NCBI RefSeq assembly: GCF_900100015.1 | Contig: NZ_FNDD01000006.1 | Location: 124,001 to 188,000, forward strand | DNA length: 64,000 nucleotides | Source of the DNA: Vibrio xiamenensis | GTDB taxonomy: Bacteria; Pseudomonadota; Gammaproteobacteria; Enterobacterales; Vibrionaceae | Direction: 5' to 3' | Shown here: positions 1 to 10,167 of the stretch, in pieces | How positions within the stretch are numbered: position 1 is the first letter of the stretch | Layout of the letters: each line of letters starts with the position of its first letter | Notes under the pieces: generated by a model | Seen by the model: only the letters and a program-made list of their open reading frames with translations | Told to the model about the DNA's origin: nothing | Databases searched by the model: none | Position numbers and translations under genes: made by a program

Positions 1-485
1 TCTCGGTAAGCTGATTGAATAATGCTATCAAGCTGACTGCGCATGGTTTCACCTGCGGGGACCAGTCGTGAGCTGTAAACCTGATTGCGTTGATTTATCA
101 AGTCGGTCACTTGAGTAAACGCGTTTTGATATTCCATCACCGCTTTATCAACATCAGCAATTTTTGCAGCGCGCTCAGGGTCATGAACCATACTCTTAGA
201 TTGTTCAAGAAAACCGCGCATTTTAGTGAGATAATCGTTGTACTGTTGAAGATTCTGATCACTCTGGTTTATCAGATAATCCTTCACATTCATGCGAATC
301 ATTAGCATATTCGCCTGAAGTCGTCCGGATAAGTTGGTCTCGCGCGCTAAAGAACGATAATCGGTAATTCCCTCATTGGCCCGCTCCAGAGCATATAGCC
401 CAACGCCTAACACCACAGAAAGCAGCGCCAATACAACACCGAACCCAAGTCCAATCTTTGAACCCAATTTCAAATTCCTAAACAT
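1..485 (-). CDS. methyl-accepting chemotaxis protein, N-terminal part (cut by window edge)
   Basis: About 161 residues are visible, beginning MFRNLKLGSKIGLGFG and followed by a hydrophobic first membrane segment (about residues 10-32). A polar, helix-rich periplasmic sensor region rich in Asn and Gln comes next, with segments such as DYRSLARETNLSG and MNVKDYLINQSDQNL. This is the layout of chemoreceptors with a four-helix or helical bimodular ligand domain. The signalling domain lies beyond position 1, so the chemoreceptor call rests on the N-terminal pattern alone. The start is the ATG at 485, preceded by a purine-rich GGTGG. It is divergent from the MetE-like gene. The ligand cannot be predicted. 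Confidence 0.8.
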   Translation of the reverse strand, partial: MFRNLKLGSKIGLGFGVVLALLSVVLGVGLYALERANEGITDYRSLARETNLSGRLQANMLMIRMNVKDYLINQSDQNLQQYNDYLTKMRGFLEQSKSMVHDPERAAKIADVDKAVMEYQNAFTQVTDLINQRNQVYSSRLVPAGETMRSQLDSIIQSAYR

Positions 486-712
486 TGTGACCACCATTTT
501 TCCATTAACTTTCGTATGTTAATAAATCAACCCTACTAATATAATGGTTTAATCTTGTTGCATATACCATGGTCTAAATGTGATTACACCAATATTTCCG
601 CACTGAAACTTGAAAATAATTCATACTGATGATGAATAGAATTCCATTCAAAGACATCTAGCCATCTACTACTATTGAGATTCAAATTTGCATTCAGTTC
701 GAGGTACTCTTC

Positions 713-1840
713 ATGGCCATTCGCCCTCCTTTTCGCTCCGATGTTGTCGGCAGTTATCTACGACCTTCTCATCTTCATCAGGCGCGCCGTGATTACGCCA
801 ACGGAATCATCAGCCAAGAAGCTTTACTTGATACTTACACCACTGCTGTGAAAGAGCTCGTTGCCGAGCAGAAGAAAGCCGGTTTAAAAGTCATTACTGA
901 CGGTGAGTTTTGCCGTGGATTTTGGCATATTGATTTTCTCGAGCATCTCAACGGTATCGAAGGTTATACGCCTGAGGCTTATAACCAAAAATTCAGCGGC
1001 AAAGCGGCGCCTGCGTATAACATTCGTCTTACGGGCAAAGTCTCATTTAATCCGCAGCACCCTTTCTTACGTGATTTTTCAATATTAAAAACATTGGCAG
1101 AAACAGGTGATGGCTGCGTTGCTAAAGCGACCATTCCAAGCCCGACCATGGTGCTGCGCCAGGAAGTGCTCGCCAATGATGGCTCATCAAAAATTAACCA
1201 AATCTACCCAGATTTAAATGAGTTCTATCAAGATCTTGCCGAAACTTACCGCCAAGCTATTCAAGCATTTTATGCCATTGGTTGTCGCTATTTGCAGTTT
1301 GATGATACCAACTGGGCATTTTTAATTGACGCCGAAAAACGCCAGCAACTGCTTGAAAAAGGAATTGATCCACAGAAAACTGCGCAAATCTGTACCGATA
1401 TCCTTAACAGTGCTTTAGAAGGCAAACCTGAAGATATGGTGATAACAACCCATATCTGTCGTGGTAACCATGCCTCTTCATGGCTGTTTTCAGGTGGTTA
1501 TGAAGCCGTTGCCAAGGAACTGTTTGCGACGAAATTCGATGGTTACTTTTTAGAATACGACTCTGACCGCTCTGGCAGTTTTGAGCCGCTTCGTCACTGG
1601 AACAACAAAAACAGTAAGGTGGTACTGGGTTTAGTCACATCGAAATTTGCCGAGCTTGAAGATAAAGAAACCATCAAGGCGCGCATCAAAGAAGCGAGTC
1701 AATATGTTCCGCTTGAGAACTTATGCCTTAGCCCACAATGTGGTTTTGCTTCGACAGAAGAAGGCAACAAACTGACCGTTGAAGAGCAGTGGAATAAAAT
1801 TCGTTTGATCGAAGAGATTGCGTCGGAAGTTTGGGATTAA
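713..1840 (+). CDS. cobalamin-independent methionine synthase family protein (MetE C-terminal domain type)
   Basis: A 375-residue protein that corresponds to the catalytic C-terminal barrel of MetE, without the N-terminal half of the roughly 750-residue enzyme. The zinc ligands of the family can be placed: H247 and C249 (in THICRGNH), E281 (in FLEYDSD) and C343 (in SPQCGF). It probably transfers a methyl group to a thiol such as homocysteine, but stand-alone relatives (YxjG/YxjH type) use varied methyl donors, so donor and acceptor are unknown. It starts at the ATG at 713 after a GAGG ribosome site and stands alone, ending in a terminator hairpin. It is cytoplasmic. Confidence 0.85.
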   Translation: MAIRPPFRSDVVGSYLRPSHLHQARRDYANGIISQEALLDTYTTAVKELVAEQKKAGLKVITDGEFCRGFWHIDFLEHLNGIEGYTPEAYNQKFSGKAAPAYNIRLTGKVSFNPQHPFLRDFSILKTLAETGDGCVAKATIPSPTMVLRQEVLANDGSSKINQIYPDLNEFYQDLAETYRQAIQAFYAIGCRYLQFDDTNWAFLIDAEKRQQLLEKGIDPQKTAQICTDILNSALEGKPEDMVITTHICRGNHASSWLFSGGYEAVAKELFATKFDGYFLEYDSDRSGSFEPLRHWNNKNSKVVLGLVTSKFAELEDKETIKARIKEASQYVPLENLCLSPQCGFASTEEGNKLTVEEQWNKIRLIEEIASEVWD

Positions 1841-1876
1841 GTATCAAAGTCCTAAATGACATACATTCTGAGTGAC

Positions 1877-1905
1877 AAAAAGGTGAGCTTAAAGCTCACC
1901 TTTTT
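1877..1905. terminator. bidirectional terminator between metE-like gene and acr3
   Basis: The stem AAAAAGGTGAGC pairs with GCTCACCTTTTT around a 5-base loop. A-tract and T-tract flank the stem, so it can stop transcription from both converging genes. Confidence 0.85.
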
Positions 1906-1934
1906 CATTGTGTTGATACCAATATACCCAACAA

Positions 1935-2951
1935 TTAATCAAACCAATGCTGCGTTCGGTTGGCAAACCACACCAAAGACAACATCACTGGTACTTCGAC
2001 TAATACGCCAACCACAGTGGCAAGCGCGGCTCCAGAATGTAAACCAAACAAAGAAATGGCCACAGCAACGGCCAATTCAAAGAAATTCGAAGTCCCTATC
2101 ATGCACGCTGGCGCGGCAATGTTATGCGGCAGCTTGAGTTTTTTCGCCAACCAATAACCAATGGCAAAAATACTGTAGGTTTGAATCAGTAGCGGAATGG
2201 CAATCAAAATAATCGCACTCGGATTCGACAATATTGTCTCGGCTTGAAAGCCAAACAGCAGAACCACGGTTGCCAATAATCCGATGATCGACCAAGGTTT
2301 CATTGTATGCAGAAAGCCTTCAAGCCTTGAGTGATCGTTGGCTTTGTCTAATTTAGCGCGAGTGACAGCTCCTGCAATCAACGGAATCACTACATACAAA
2401 ATCACCGACAACAACAGGGTCGACCATGGCACACTGATGTCAGTAACACCGAGTAAAAAGGCGGCAATCGGCGCAAAAGCGAAAATCATAATCACATCGT
2501 TAATCGATACTTGTACCAGCGTATAGTTGGCATCACCTTTGGTGAGTTGACTCCAAACAAACACCATCGCGGTACAAGGTGCAACGCCAAGCAAAATCAT
2601 GCCAGCGATGTATTCACTCGCCGTTTGAGGGTCGACCCAACTGGCAAATATTCCCTTAAAAAATAGCCAACCTAGCAGCGCCATAGTAAATGGCTTGATA
2701 AGCCAGTTGATCACCAAAGTAAGCAGCAAACCTTTGGGCTTTTTGCCAACATCCTTAAGCGAAGAAAAATCGATTTGCGCCATCATTGGAAAAATCATCA
2801 ACCAAATAAGCACTGCGATAACAATGTTGACGTGGGCGATTTCCAACCCAGCAACCAATGAAAATAACGGCGGAAATACACTTCCCAACCCGATACCCAC
2901 GACAATCGCTAGCCCAACCCAAACCGTTAGGTAGCGTTCAAAAAGCCCCAT
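1935..2951 (-). CDS. acr3: arsenite efflux transporter, ACR3 family
   Basis: An inner-membrane protein of 338 residues with about ten hydrophobic segments, beginning [18 protein letters not shown]. It carries the ACR3 signature [15 protein letters not shown] with its conserved Cys, and an NDVIM segment further on. The family exports arsenite, driven by the proton gradient. I start it at the ATG at 2951, which has GGAG nine bases upstream; an upstream TTG at 2966 in the same frame has no ribosome site. It lies 23 bp after arsR and is probably co-transcribed with it and derepressed by As(III) or Sb(III). No arsenate reductase gene is adjacent. Confidence 0.9.
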   Translation of the reverse strand: MGLFERYLTVWVGLAIVVGIGLGSVFPPLFSLVAGLEIAHVNIVIAVLIWLMIFPMMAQIDFSSLKDVGKKPKGLLLTLVINWLIKPFTMALLGWLFFKGIFASWVDPQTASEYIAGMILLGVAPCTAMVFVWSQLTKGDANYTLVQVSINDVIMIFAFAPIAAFLLGVTDISVPWSTLLLSVILYVVIPLIAGAVTRAKLDKANDHSRLEGFLHTMKPWSIIGLLATVVLLFGFQAETILSNPSAIILIAIPLLIQTYSIFAIGYWLAKKLKLPHNIAAPACMIGTSNFFELAVAVAISLFGLHSGAALATVVGVLVEVPVMLSLVWFANRTQHWFD

Positions 2952-2974
2952 ATCACACAACTCCAAACAACTGG

Positions 2975-3304
2975 TTACGATTCACACTGTTCACAAGGTT
3001 TAAGCAATCGCTGCAAACACGCTTTCATATATGCTTGATTATCCGCGCTTGTCGTCTTCAACACTTGAATGACCCACGGTTCAAGACCACGATGCAAACG
3101 GTAGTAAACCCATTTTCCGCGGCGCTCATCTTCAAGCAGTTGATGACGCCTAAGCTCCGCCAAATGGCGCGAGATTTTCGGCTGACTTAACGCCAGCGAT
3201 TGCTGTAAATCACACACACAAAGTTCCGGATGTATCGTAAGTAACATCATGATTTTTAAACGAGTGTCTTCTGACAAACTTTTAAAGACAACTAAAGGTG
3301 TCAT
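2975..3304 (-). CDS. arsR: ArsR-family arsenite-responsive repressor
   Basis: A winged-helix repressor of 109 residues. The metal-binding motif ELCVCDL (C29, C31) sits at the start of the DNA-binding helices, followed by the recognition region [15 protein letters not shown] and a beta-wing (GKWVYYRL). More Cys residues (KPCEQCES) occur at the C-terminus. As(III) or Sb(III) binding to the Cys pair releases DNA in this family. In-frame starts exist at 3304, 3319 and 3367. I choose 3304 because a TTTACA/TATGCA promoter with a 16-bp palindrome in its spacer would place the transcript start at or next to this ATG. It is first in the arsR-acr3 operon. Confidence 0.88.
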   Translation of the reverse strand: MTPLVVFKSLSEDTRLKIMMLLTIHPELCVCDLQQSLALSQPKISRHLAELRRHQLLEDERRGKWVYYRLHRGLEPWVIQVLKTTSADNQAYMKACLQRLLKPCEQCES

Positions 3305-3310
3305 TGAATC

Positions 3311-3340
3311 TGCATACATATATGAAATTTCATATGTAAA
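3311..3340 (-). promoter_or_regulatory. arsR promoter with ArsR operator in the spacer
   Basis: On the minus strand, TTTACA (3340-3335) and TATGCA (3316-3311) are 18 bp apart. The perfect 16-bp palindrome ATATGAAATTTCATAT (3320-3335) nearly fills the spacer. A repressor bound there would block RNA polymerase. The promoter assignment is inference. Confidence 0.6.
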
Positions 3341-3452
3341 GAGTAACGCAGCAATAATTTGCGTCAATCGAGTTTGCTAGGAATCTTATTATTAAGAGCC
3401 ACATTAACAATAAGTGACATTGTCACCGTTAAATATTTTCGCCTAAATACGA

Positions 3453-3480
3453 CAAAGCCCCGGCAAATGCCGAGGCTTTG
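3453..3480 (-). terminator. terminator of the RND efflux operon
   Basis: CAAAGCC and CGGCA pair with TGCCG and GGCTTTG (13-bp stem, one mismatch, 2-base loop). It lies 23 bp after the outer-membrane gene. The T-tract is short. Confidence 0.7.
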
Positions 3481-3502
3481 ATATTAACTCGCAGATACGT
3501 TA

Positions 3503-4975
3503 TTACTCTGCGTCGCTCTCTTGTTCGCTACGCTGGTCCATACGTTCTAACGCATGAGCAACGGATGTCGCTTGTTCTTCATCCGCAGCTTTCCAGCCAC
3601 CACCTAACGCTTTGTATAAGCTTACACGACTGGTGAGCAAATTAAGGTGCGAAGACAATTCACTTTCTCGTGCGCTAAATAATGAACGCTGAGCATCAAG
3701 TAGGTCGATGTAGCTGTCATTACCTTTTTCGTAGCGCATTTTCGCAAGATCATAGTAGTCTTTGTTGGCTTTAAGGTTGGCTTTTTGTGCCGTCCACTCT
3801 TCCATGTAATATTGCTGACCAAGTAGCGCATCTGAAACCTCTTTAAACGCAGTTTCGATGGTTTGTTGATAAGCAATAATCGAAGACTCTTTGGTTATCT
3901 TGGCGATATCCAATGACGCCTGCGTTGAGCCCCAATTAAAAATTGGCATGCTGATCGATGGCGAAAAAGTCCAGTAGCCGGAATCTGAAGAGAACAGGCC
4001 ATCAAGCGAATTCGAACGCGTACCCGCGCCAGCAGTTAAACTGATTTGCGGGAAGAACGCGGCTCGAGCGGCGCCAATGTTGGCGTTATCCGCTTTAAGC
4101 GTATGTTCAGCGGCCAAAACATCTGGGCGTGAAAGCAGCAAATCAGACGAACTGCCGACTTCAAGCTCAGACAGAATCTGACCTTCTTCCATCGGCAACT
4201 TGCCTTCAAGACGATCTTGAATCGGTGCTCCAACCAATTGACGCAAGGTATTGTAGCCTTGTGCAACCGCGAGTTTATACTGAGCAACCGTGGCCTGTGC
4301 GCTGTGAAGCGCAGTTTGGCTCTGAGCTAGAGTCAAAGCGTCGCTGTAACCAGCTTTATAACGAGTTTCAACTAACTTTAACGTCTCTTCGTACGCGTTT
4401 ACCGTTTCTTGAGCCAATGACAAAAGCTCTTGGTTGGCCATTAAGGTCATATAGCTTGATGTCACTTCCGCAATCAACGAAATCACGGCACTGCGGCGCC
4501 CTTCATCGGCCGACATATAAGTTTCAAGCGCTTGGTCGCTTAAGCTTTTTACTCGACCAAATAAGTCAAGTTCATAGCTGGTGACACCCACGGTCGCTTG
4601 GTAATTCGATACATATGCCTTACCTGCACCGGTATATGCATCGTTGACTTTATAACGAGTGCTGCTGCCCGACACACCCAAACCAGGGTAGCGGTCTGAA
4701 TCGGTAATGCGGTATTGTGCACGTAGCGATGCCACGCTCAAAATGGTCTGACGAAGATCTTTGTTGTTTTCAAGCGCGCTTTGAATCAAAGATTGTAAAC
4801 GTGGATCCGCAACGAACGTTTGCCAGTCTGGCAGCACGGTGGCGTTGCTCACTTGGCTTTCGGCATTTGACCAACCAGAAGAATCCACATCACCATTTGG
4901 ACGCTGATAATCCGGAGCCATGCTACAGCCGGCGAGTACGCCGGCTATTAAAATTGATAACAGCTTAGTTTGCAT
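3503..4975 (-). CDS. outer-membrane efflux lipoprotein, OprM/NodT family
   Basis: A 490-residue outer-membrane channel of the TolC/OprM type. The signal peptide ends in the lipobox LAGC ([19 protein letters not shown]), so it is a lipoprotein. Two similar long coiled-coil repeats follow, as in OprM, each with [15 protein letters not shown] segments. The start is the ATG at 4975, inside the last codons of the pump gene (11-base overlap). Its ribosome site GGAG is also inside the pump gene, so translation is probably coupled. An ATG at 4996 in the same frame is less likely. It is the exit duct of the efflux system. Confidence 0.92.
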   Translation of the reverse strand: MQTKLLSILIAGVLAGCSMAPDYQRPNGDVDSSGWSNAESQVSNATVLPDWQTFVADPRLQSLIQSALENNKDLRQTILSVASLRAQYRITDSDRYPGLGVSGSSTRYKVNDAYTGAGKAYVSNYQATVGVTSYELDLFGRVKSLSDQALETYMSADEGRRSAVISLIAEVTSSYMTLMANQELLSLAQETVNAYEETLKLVETRYKAGYSDALTLAQSQTALHSAQATVAQYKLAVAQGYNTLRQLVGAPIQDRLEGKLPMEEGQILSELEVGSSSDLLLSRPDVLAAEHTLKADNANIGAARAAFFPQISLTAGAGTRSNSLDGLFSSDSGYWTFSPSISMPIFNWGSTQASLDIAKITKESSIIAYQQTIETAFKEVSDALLGQQYYMEEWTAQKANLKANKDYYDLAKMRYEKGNDSYIDLLDAQRSLFSARESELSSHLNLLTSRVSLYKALGGGWKAADEEQATSVAHALERMDQRSEQESDAE

Positions 4976-7900
4976 CCGTGGTCTCCTTTGCCACATTTGA
5001 TTGCTCTACGCTTCTTGGTTTTGTGCGGAACAGTTTCATCACAAGCACAAAGAATACTGGAACGAAGAAGATTGATAGCAAGGTGGCTGATAACATACCG
5101 CCGACCACACCCCAACCGATCGCGTTACGGCTCGCCGCACCTGCACCAGAGCTAAGTGCCAATGGCAATACGCCCAGAATAAACGCAAACGAAGTCATCA
5201 TGATTGGACGTAGACGCATACGACACGCTTCGATGGTGGCTTTAACCAAATCCATGCCTTCATCGTAAAGTGCCTTGGCAAATTCAACGATCAAAATCGC
5301 GTTCTTCGCCGACAAACCTATGGTCGTCAATAGACCAACCTGGAAGTAAACGTCGTTAGACAGCCCTTTGAACGTTGCGGCCAAAATCGCACCCAAAATA
5401 CCCAGTGGCACAACCAGAATAACGGAAAACGGTACGCTCCAGCTTTCGTATAGTGCCGCTAGCGACAAGAATACGATCAGCAGTGAAATACCATACAACA
5501 AGCCTGCTTGTGATGAAGACTGTTTCTCTTGGAAAGAGGTACCGCCCCATTCAACACCGAAGCCTGGTGGCAACTGTTTCACGAGTTTTTCGATGGCATC
5601 CATCGCCTGACCGGAACTCTTGCCAGCAGCGGCCGAACCTTGAATGTTCATCGATGGTGAACCGTTAAAACGTTCTAGACGTGGTGAACCGTAAGTCCAG
5701 TGGTAACTTGCAAAAGCATCAAACGGCACCATGTCGCCATCCGAGTTACGCACATGCCAAAGCTTCATATCTTCTGGATCCATACGATATGGCGCATCCG
5801 CTTGCACGTACACTTTCTTGATACGACCGTTATCGATAAAGTCGTTCACATAGGCAGAACCCCAAGCGGTGGAAAGCGTTGAGTTGATATCGCTCACCGC
5901 CACACCCATCGCCATCGCTTTTTCGTAGTCGATGTCGATGCGGAACTGAGGCGAATCTTCCATACCATTAGGGCGAACTGCGGTCAGGTCTGGATCTTGC
6001 GCTGCCATGCCAAGCAGCATATTACGTGCTTGCAGTAACGCTTCGTGACCTTGGTTGCCACGGTCAACCAAATACGCATCAAAACCACTTGCGCTACCCA
6101 AACTCGGGATCGCCGGCAAGTTGAAAGCGAAAATTTGCGCTGCTTTAATTTGCGACAATGCGCCCCAAGCACGGCCGATGATCGCGTCTACCGACTGATC
6201 CGGGCGAGTACGCTCATCCCAATCTTTCAGTTTCACGAACGCCAAGCCCATGTTTTGACCACGTCCGGCGAAACTAAAGCCTGCAACCGAGAACACTGAG
6301 ACCACGTTTTCTTTTTCGTCTTCTAAGAAGTGACGACGCAAGTCTTTGATAACATTCAACGTACGTTCTTGAGTTGCCCCAGTTGGTAGTTGAATCATGG
6401 TCATCAAGACGCCTTGGTCCTCTTCTGGTAGGAACGAGGTTGGAATACGGTTCCATAAGAACGCCAAACCACACACCAAAACACCGTAAACCACAATATA
6501 CCGAATCTTACGATTCACCCCTTTTGATACCACGCCTTGGTAGCGGTCGGTACCAAAATTAAACGCGTTATTAAACCAAGCGAGCGGACCATGCTTAACG
6601 CCGTGATGCTCACCTTTCTTAACCGGTTTTAGGATAGTGGCACACAAAGCAGGCGTTAGAATCATCGCCACCAATACCGATAGCACCATTGAAGATACGA
6701 TGGTTATTGAGAACTGACGATAAATTGAACCCGCTGCGCCGCCAAAGAATGCCATCGGAATGAATACCGCACTCAGAACGAGAGCGATACCAACAAGCGC
6801 GCCGGTGATCTGTCCCATCGACTTACGCGTTGCTTCTCGCGGCGAGAGGCCATCTTCTTCCATTACCCGCTCAACGTTTTCCACCACGACGATGGCGTCA
6901 TCCACCAGCAAGCCGATAGCGAGCACCAGACCAAACATGGTCAAAGTGTTAATCGAGTAACCCAGTGTTGCCATGATGCCGAAAGTACCCAGCAATACTA
7001 CAGGTACCGCAATGGTTGGAATCAAGGTAGCGCGGAAGTTTTGCAGGAACACGTACATGACGATAAACACCAGTACGATCGCTTCAATCAAAGTATGAAC
7101 CACTTCTTCGATTGAGATTTTTACGAATGGTGTGGTGTCGTATGGATAAACGATTTGCAAACCACTAGGGAAGAAATCATCCAGCTCATCCATTTTTGCG
7201 CGTACGCCATCAGCAGTATCTAGAGCGTTAGCGCCAGATGCCAATTTGATTGCAATACCGGTTGAAGGATTACCATTGTATTCAGCAACGGCTGAGTAGT
7301 CTTCACCGCCCATCTCAACGCGAGCCACATCTTTGACACGAATTTGCGCGCCGTCTGTGTCTACTTTAAGCAGGATGTTTTCAAACTCATCTACCGAGCT
7401 TAAACGCCCTTGCGCAGTAATGGTGGCATTCAACTGTTGGCCTGGTACTGAAGGTGTACCGCCCAATTCACCCACTGAAACTTGAGTGTTTTGGCTACTG
7501 ATAGCACTGGTAACATCGCTTGGCGTCAGGTTGAATTTATTCAGTTTGTTTGGATCGAGCCAAATACGCATCGAGTGCTGGCCGCCAAACACTTGCACTT
7601 CACCCACACCTTGAACGCGACTGATCGGGTCTTTGACGTTGGAAACCACATAGTCGGCAAGCTCAGTGTTATTCATTGAGCCATCTTTAGAAATGAAACC
7701 CACCACCATCAAAAAGCTGTCGGTGGATTTTGCCACTGTAATACCTTGGTTGACCACAGTATCAGGCAGATTGGATTCTACCGCATTCAGTTTGTTCTGG
7801 ACTTGAACCTGAGCGATATCAGGGTCGGTACCGGTTGCAAACGTTAGCGAAATTTGGAAGTTACCCGCAGAGTCACTGTTTGACGACATGTACAGCAAGT

Positions 7901-8120
7901 TATCAATGCCGTTCATGTTCTGTTCAATAACCTGAGTTACACTGTCTTCAACGGTTTTCGCTGACGCACCAGTGTACGAACCAGAAATGCTCACTGATGG
8001 CGGCGCGATTTGCGGATATTGCTCGATCGGCAAAGTATTAATCGAAAGAATACCGCCGAGCATAATAAGGATCGCGATAACCCACGCAAATATGGGTCTA
8101 TCTATGAAAAAACGAGCCAT
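4965..8120 (-). CDS. multidrug efflux RND pump, HAE-1 family (AcrB/MexB-like)
   Basis: At 1051 residues this is the normal length for AcrB-type proton-driven pumps. It begins [17 protein letters not shown], has twelve expected membrane segments in two halves, and has a large periplasmic porter domain after each of the first segments. The proton-relay region [18 protein letters not shown] (two Asp) and the late [15 protein letters not shown] segment are intact. It takes amphiphilic compounds from the periplasm or inner leaflet and passes them to the OprM-like channel through the adaptor. It lies 11 bp after the adaptor gene. Substrates are not predictable from sequence. Confidence 0.95.
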   Translation of the reverse strand: MARFFIDRPIFAWVIAILIMLGGILSINTLPIEQYPQIAPPSVSISGSYTGASAKTVEDSVTQVIEQNMNGIDNLLYMSSNSDSAGNFQISLTFATGTDPDIAQVQVQNKLNAVESNLPDTVVNQGITVAKSTDSFLMVVGFISKDGSMNNTELADYVVSNVKDPISRVQGVGEVQVFGGQHSMRIWLDPNKLNKFNLTPSDVTSAISSQNTQVSVGELGGTPSVPGQQLNATITAQGRLSSVDEFENILLKVDTDGAQIRVKDVARVEMGGEDYSAVAEYNGNPSTGIAIKLASGANALDTADGVRAKMDELDDFFPSGLQIVYPYDTTPFVKISIEEVVHTLIEAIVLVFIVMYVFLQNFRATLIPTIAVPVVLLGTFGIMATLGYSINTLTMFGLVLAIGLLVDDAIVVVENVERVMEEDGLSPREATRKSMGQITGALVGIALVLSAVFIPMAFFGGAAGSIYRQFSITIVSSMVLSVLVAMILTPALCATILKPVKKGEHHGVKHGPLAWFNNAFNFGTDRYQGVVSKGVNRKIRYIVVYGVLVCGLAFLWNRIPTSFLPEEDQGVLMTMIQLPTGATQERTLNVIKDLRRHFLEDEKENVVSVFSVAGFSFAGRGQNMGLAFVKLKDWDERTRPDQSVDAIIGRAWGALSQIKAAQIFAFNLPAIPSLGSASGFDAYLVDRGNQGHEALLQARNMLLGMAAQDPDLTAVRPNGMEDSPQFRIDIDYEKAMAMGVAVSDINSTLSTAWGSAYVNDFIDNGRIKKVYVQADAPYRMDPEDMKLWHVRNSDGDMVPFDAFASYHWTYGSPRLERFNGSPSMNIQGSAAAGKSSGQAMDAIEKLVKQLPPGFGVEWGGTSFQEKQSSSQAGLLYGISLLIVFLSLAALYESWSVPFSVILVVPLGILGAILAATFKGLSNDVYFQVGLLTTIGLSAKNAILIVEFAKALYDEGMDLVKATIEACRMRLRPIMMTSFAFILGVLPLALSSGAGAASRNAIGWGVVGGMLSATLLSIFFVPVFFVLVMKLFRTKPRSVEQSNVAKETTDAN

Positions 8121-8131
8121 AAACTAGGTAC

Positions 8132-9271
8132 CTATTGTTTATCGATTTGTTTTGCGTCAACTAAGCTGCCAACACCAATTTTTTGCAGGCCAGATACGAT
8201 CACTTGATCGCCTTCTTTAAGACCGTCAGTTACAAGCCAATTCGTACCGATAACGCGAGTTGTGGTGATCGAGCGATCTTCCACTTTGTTTTCGCTATTG
8301 ACGATTTTTACGTGTGCGGTACCCGTTGCATCGCGGCTAACCGCAGCTTGAGGAACCAAAATGGCTTTTTCGATGTAATCAACAGGTACAGCTGCGCGAA
8401 CGTATAAGCCCGGAAGCAACGTGTTGTCTTCATTTGGCAGCAAGGCACGCAATGAAACAGTACCTGTGCTTTCGTCAACCGAAACATCCGCAAATTGCAG
8501 AGTTGCTGGTTGGTCGATCTTAGTGCCATCATCCAAAGTAAGTTTGATGCCGCTTAGCTTCATCTCTTCGTTTTTGGCTTTTTGGCGCAATTTCAATACC
8601 GCGTTACTTGGTTGAGAAAGGTCAACGTAGAGCGGGTCGATCTGTTGGATAGATGCAAGGTAGTCGGTTTGGCTCGCCGTCACCAACGCCCCTTCGGTTA
8701 CGAACGACTTACCGATACGGCCTGAAATCGGCGCTTTGATTTGGGTGTAATCTAAATTGATTTGCGCGGTTTTCACTGCCGCTTTTGCCGCCATAACACT
8801 TGCAAGCGATGCACGATAAGTCGCTTCAGCGTCTTCGTAATCTTGCTCACTGATGGCGCGATTTTTCACCAAATCTTTATAACGTTCAGCTTGAAGCTTG
8901 GCCTTTTGTAAGGTGGCTTGAGCTGACACCAAATCCGCTTTAGCGCTATCGAGTGTGGCTTCGTATGATGCAGGGTCGATTTGGTAAAGGACGTCACCTT
9001 TCTCGACCTTGCTTCCCTCTTTAAATAGACGTTTAACAATGATGCCCGCAACTTGAGGGCGAACTTCGGCAACACGGTATGCGCTAGTACGACCTGGTAG
9101 TTTATCTGTGATTTCAACGGGTTGTGTATGAAGAATGACGGACTCTACAGCCGTTGCACGAGGTGCTTGACCTTGCGCTGCGGTTGGGGCTCCTTGGTCA
9201 CAAGCGGTCAATGCCATCGCAAGTCCTATGGCAATCATAGAATTACGATATTTAGGCAAGACTTTCGTCAT
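8132..9271 (-). CDS. RND efflux periplasmic adaptor lipoprotein (AcrA/MexA-like)
   Basis: A 379-residue membrane-fusion protein. The signal peptide with lipobox (LAMALTACDQ) implies lipid anchoring at the inner membrane. The lipoyl half-motifs (VRPQVAGIIVKRLFKEGSKVEKGD and KAPISGRIGKSFVTEGALV regions) flank a coiled-coil hairpin at about residues 95-160, then beta-barrel segments follow. The start is the ATG at 9271 with AGGAGA just upstream; the reading frame continues further upstream but without a ribosome site. It is first in the three-gene operon. No local TetR or MarR regulator accompanies the operon, but an inverted repeat lies 80 bp upstream. Confidence 0.94.
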   Translation of the reverse strand: MTKVLPKYRNSMIAIGLAMALTACDQGAPTAAQGQAPRATAVESVILHTQPVEITDKLPGRTSAYRVAEVRPQVAGIIVKRLFKEGSKVEKGDVLYQIDPASYEATLDSAKADLVSAQATLQKAKLQAERYKDLVKNRAISEQDYEDAEATYRASLASVMAAKAAVKTAQINLDYTQIKAPISGRIGKSFVTEGALVTASQTDYLASIQQIDPLYVDLSQPSNAVLKLRQKAKNEEMKLSGIKLTLDDGTKIDQPATLQFADVSVDESTGTVSLRALLPNEDNTLLPGLYVRAAVPVDYIEKAILVPQAAVSRDATGTAHVKIVNSENKVEDRSITTTRVIGTNWLVTDGLKEGDQVIVSGLQKIGVGSLVDAKQIDKQ

Positions 9272-9802
9272 AGTGTATCTCCTGATAATTATTGTATTTT
9301 TGCTTTCGCTTGGTCGTACGCAATGCTTTGGAATGACCAAATAAATCCATGTCTACTCACTTTAGAGTAGACGTTGCATTTGATCACAACACGTATTCTG
9401 TCAATATTTGATAAGCAATCAATCTTGGGCGTCATGCCTAATCAATAAACACCCCATCAACGCTTAACAAGGTTTTATTATCCAGACGGACAATAATAAG
9501 TCCAGTCTATCTTTTGTTTGAGCGCTTTTACACAAGTTTACAAATGGCAAACATCCAGCAAACACTCACTACACAAGTGTTAAAATACAAGGGTTTCGGC
9601 CATTAAAGCACATTTATTTACATGACAAAATTAATTACAAGCATAAAAAAAAGAAATGCTACTAACGGTCTATTTGAACTTGATCTTTGTTACAAACTGT
9701 GTGCAAAGAGCCAATAAAATTAGGTAGTTAGCTACTTGTGCTAGCTTAGCAAGATATGCTGAGGGGAAATTTGGTTGATTGTGGAAGCGAGAGCATATTA
9801 TT
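9272..9802. other. intergenic region upstream of the RND operon
   Basis: About 530 bp without a supportable gene. It holds the RND operon promoter region with the inverted repeat at 9351-9372. A weaker imperfect repeat lies at 9484-9508 (AGACGGAC, 8 bases, GTCC-A-GTCT). The remainder is AT-rich and shows nothing else I can support. Confidence 0.5.
9351..9372. promoter_or_regulatory. inverted repeat, candidate repressor operator for RND operon
   Basis: Perfect 8-bp arms GTCTACTC and GAGTAGAC are separated by six bases. It sits 80 bp before the adaptor start. The size and spacing suit a dimeric regulator such as a TetR protein, but none is encoded nearby. Confidence 0.5.
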
Positions 9803-9842
9803 AACAAAAAACACCAAAGAGGCATTTGAAAGGCCCCTTTGG
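9803..9842 (-). terminator. terminator of the nrt-nir operon
   Basis: CCAAAG.GGC arms form a 10-bp stem with one mismatch. On the minus strand it is followed by TGTTTTTTG. It lies 8 bp after nirD. Confidence 0.8.
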
Positions 9843-9849
9843 TCGTCAC

Positions 9850-10167
9850 TTACAGGTCTAACCAGACTTGCCCGTCTTTAATTTCCGCTCGCCAGGTATC
9901 AAGTTGGGTGTCGGGTTGCTCAAGGCATTGACCAGAAAGTAAAGCGAAATGTTGCTTGTATAACGGTGATGCAACACAAAGCTGCCCTTTTTGGTCGCCG
10001 ATGATGCCCCTTGCTAGTACGTTAGCATGACCAATAGGGTCCCAGTTTTGCAAAGCGAATACACCGTGCTGCGGCACATAAAACAGCGCAATCTGAATAT
10101 CGTCTTTAAGAACGACACGCCCTTCATAAGGCGCCAGAGCGTCGAGTGAGCAAATACAAGTACTCAT
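9850..10167 (-). CDS. nirD: nitrite reductase (NADH) small subunit
   Basis: A 105-residue Rieske-like fold protein (VALQ-type core FALQNWDPIGHANVLARGIIGD, then SPLYKQHFALLSGQC). The Cys/His cluster ligands of true Rieske proteins are absent, as is usual for NirD. It partners NirB in the cytoplasmic siroheme nitrite reductase. The start ATG at 10167 follows the nirB stop codon directly and has a strong AAGGAGG site located within the end of nirB. It is the last gene of the operon, followed by a terminator. Confidence 0.93.
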   Translation of the reverse strand: MSTCICSLDALAPYEGRVVLKDDIQIALFYVPQHGVFALQNWDPIGHANVLARGIIGDQKGQLCVASPLYKQHFALLSGQCLEQPDTQLDTWRAEIKDGQVWLDL

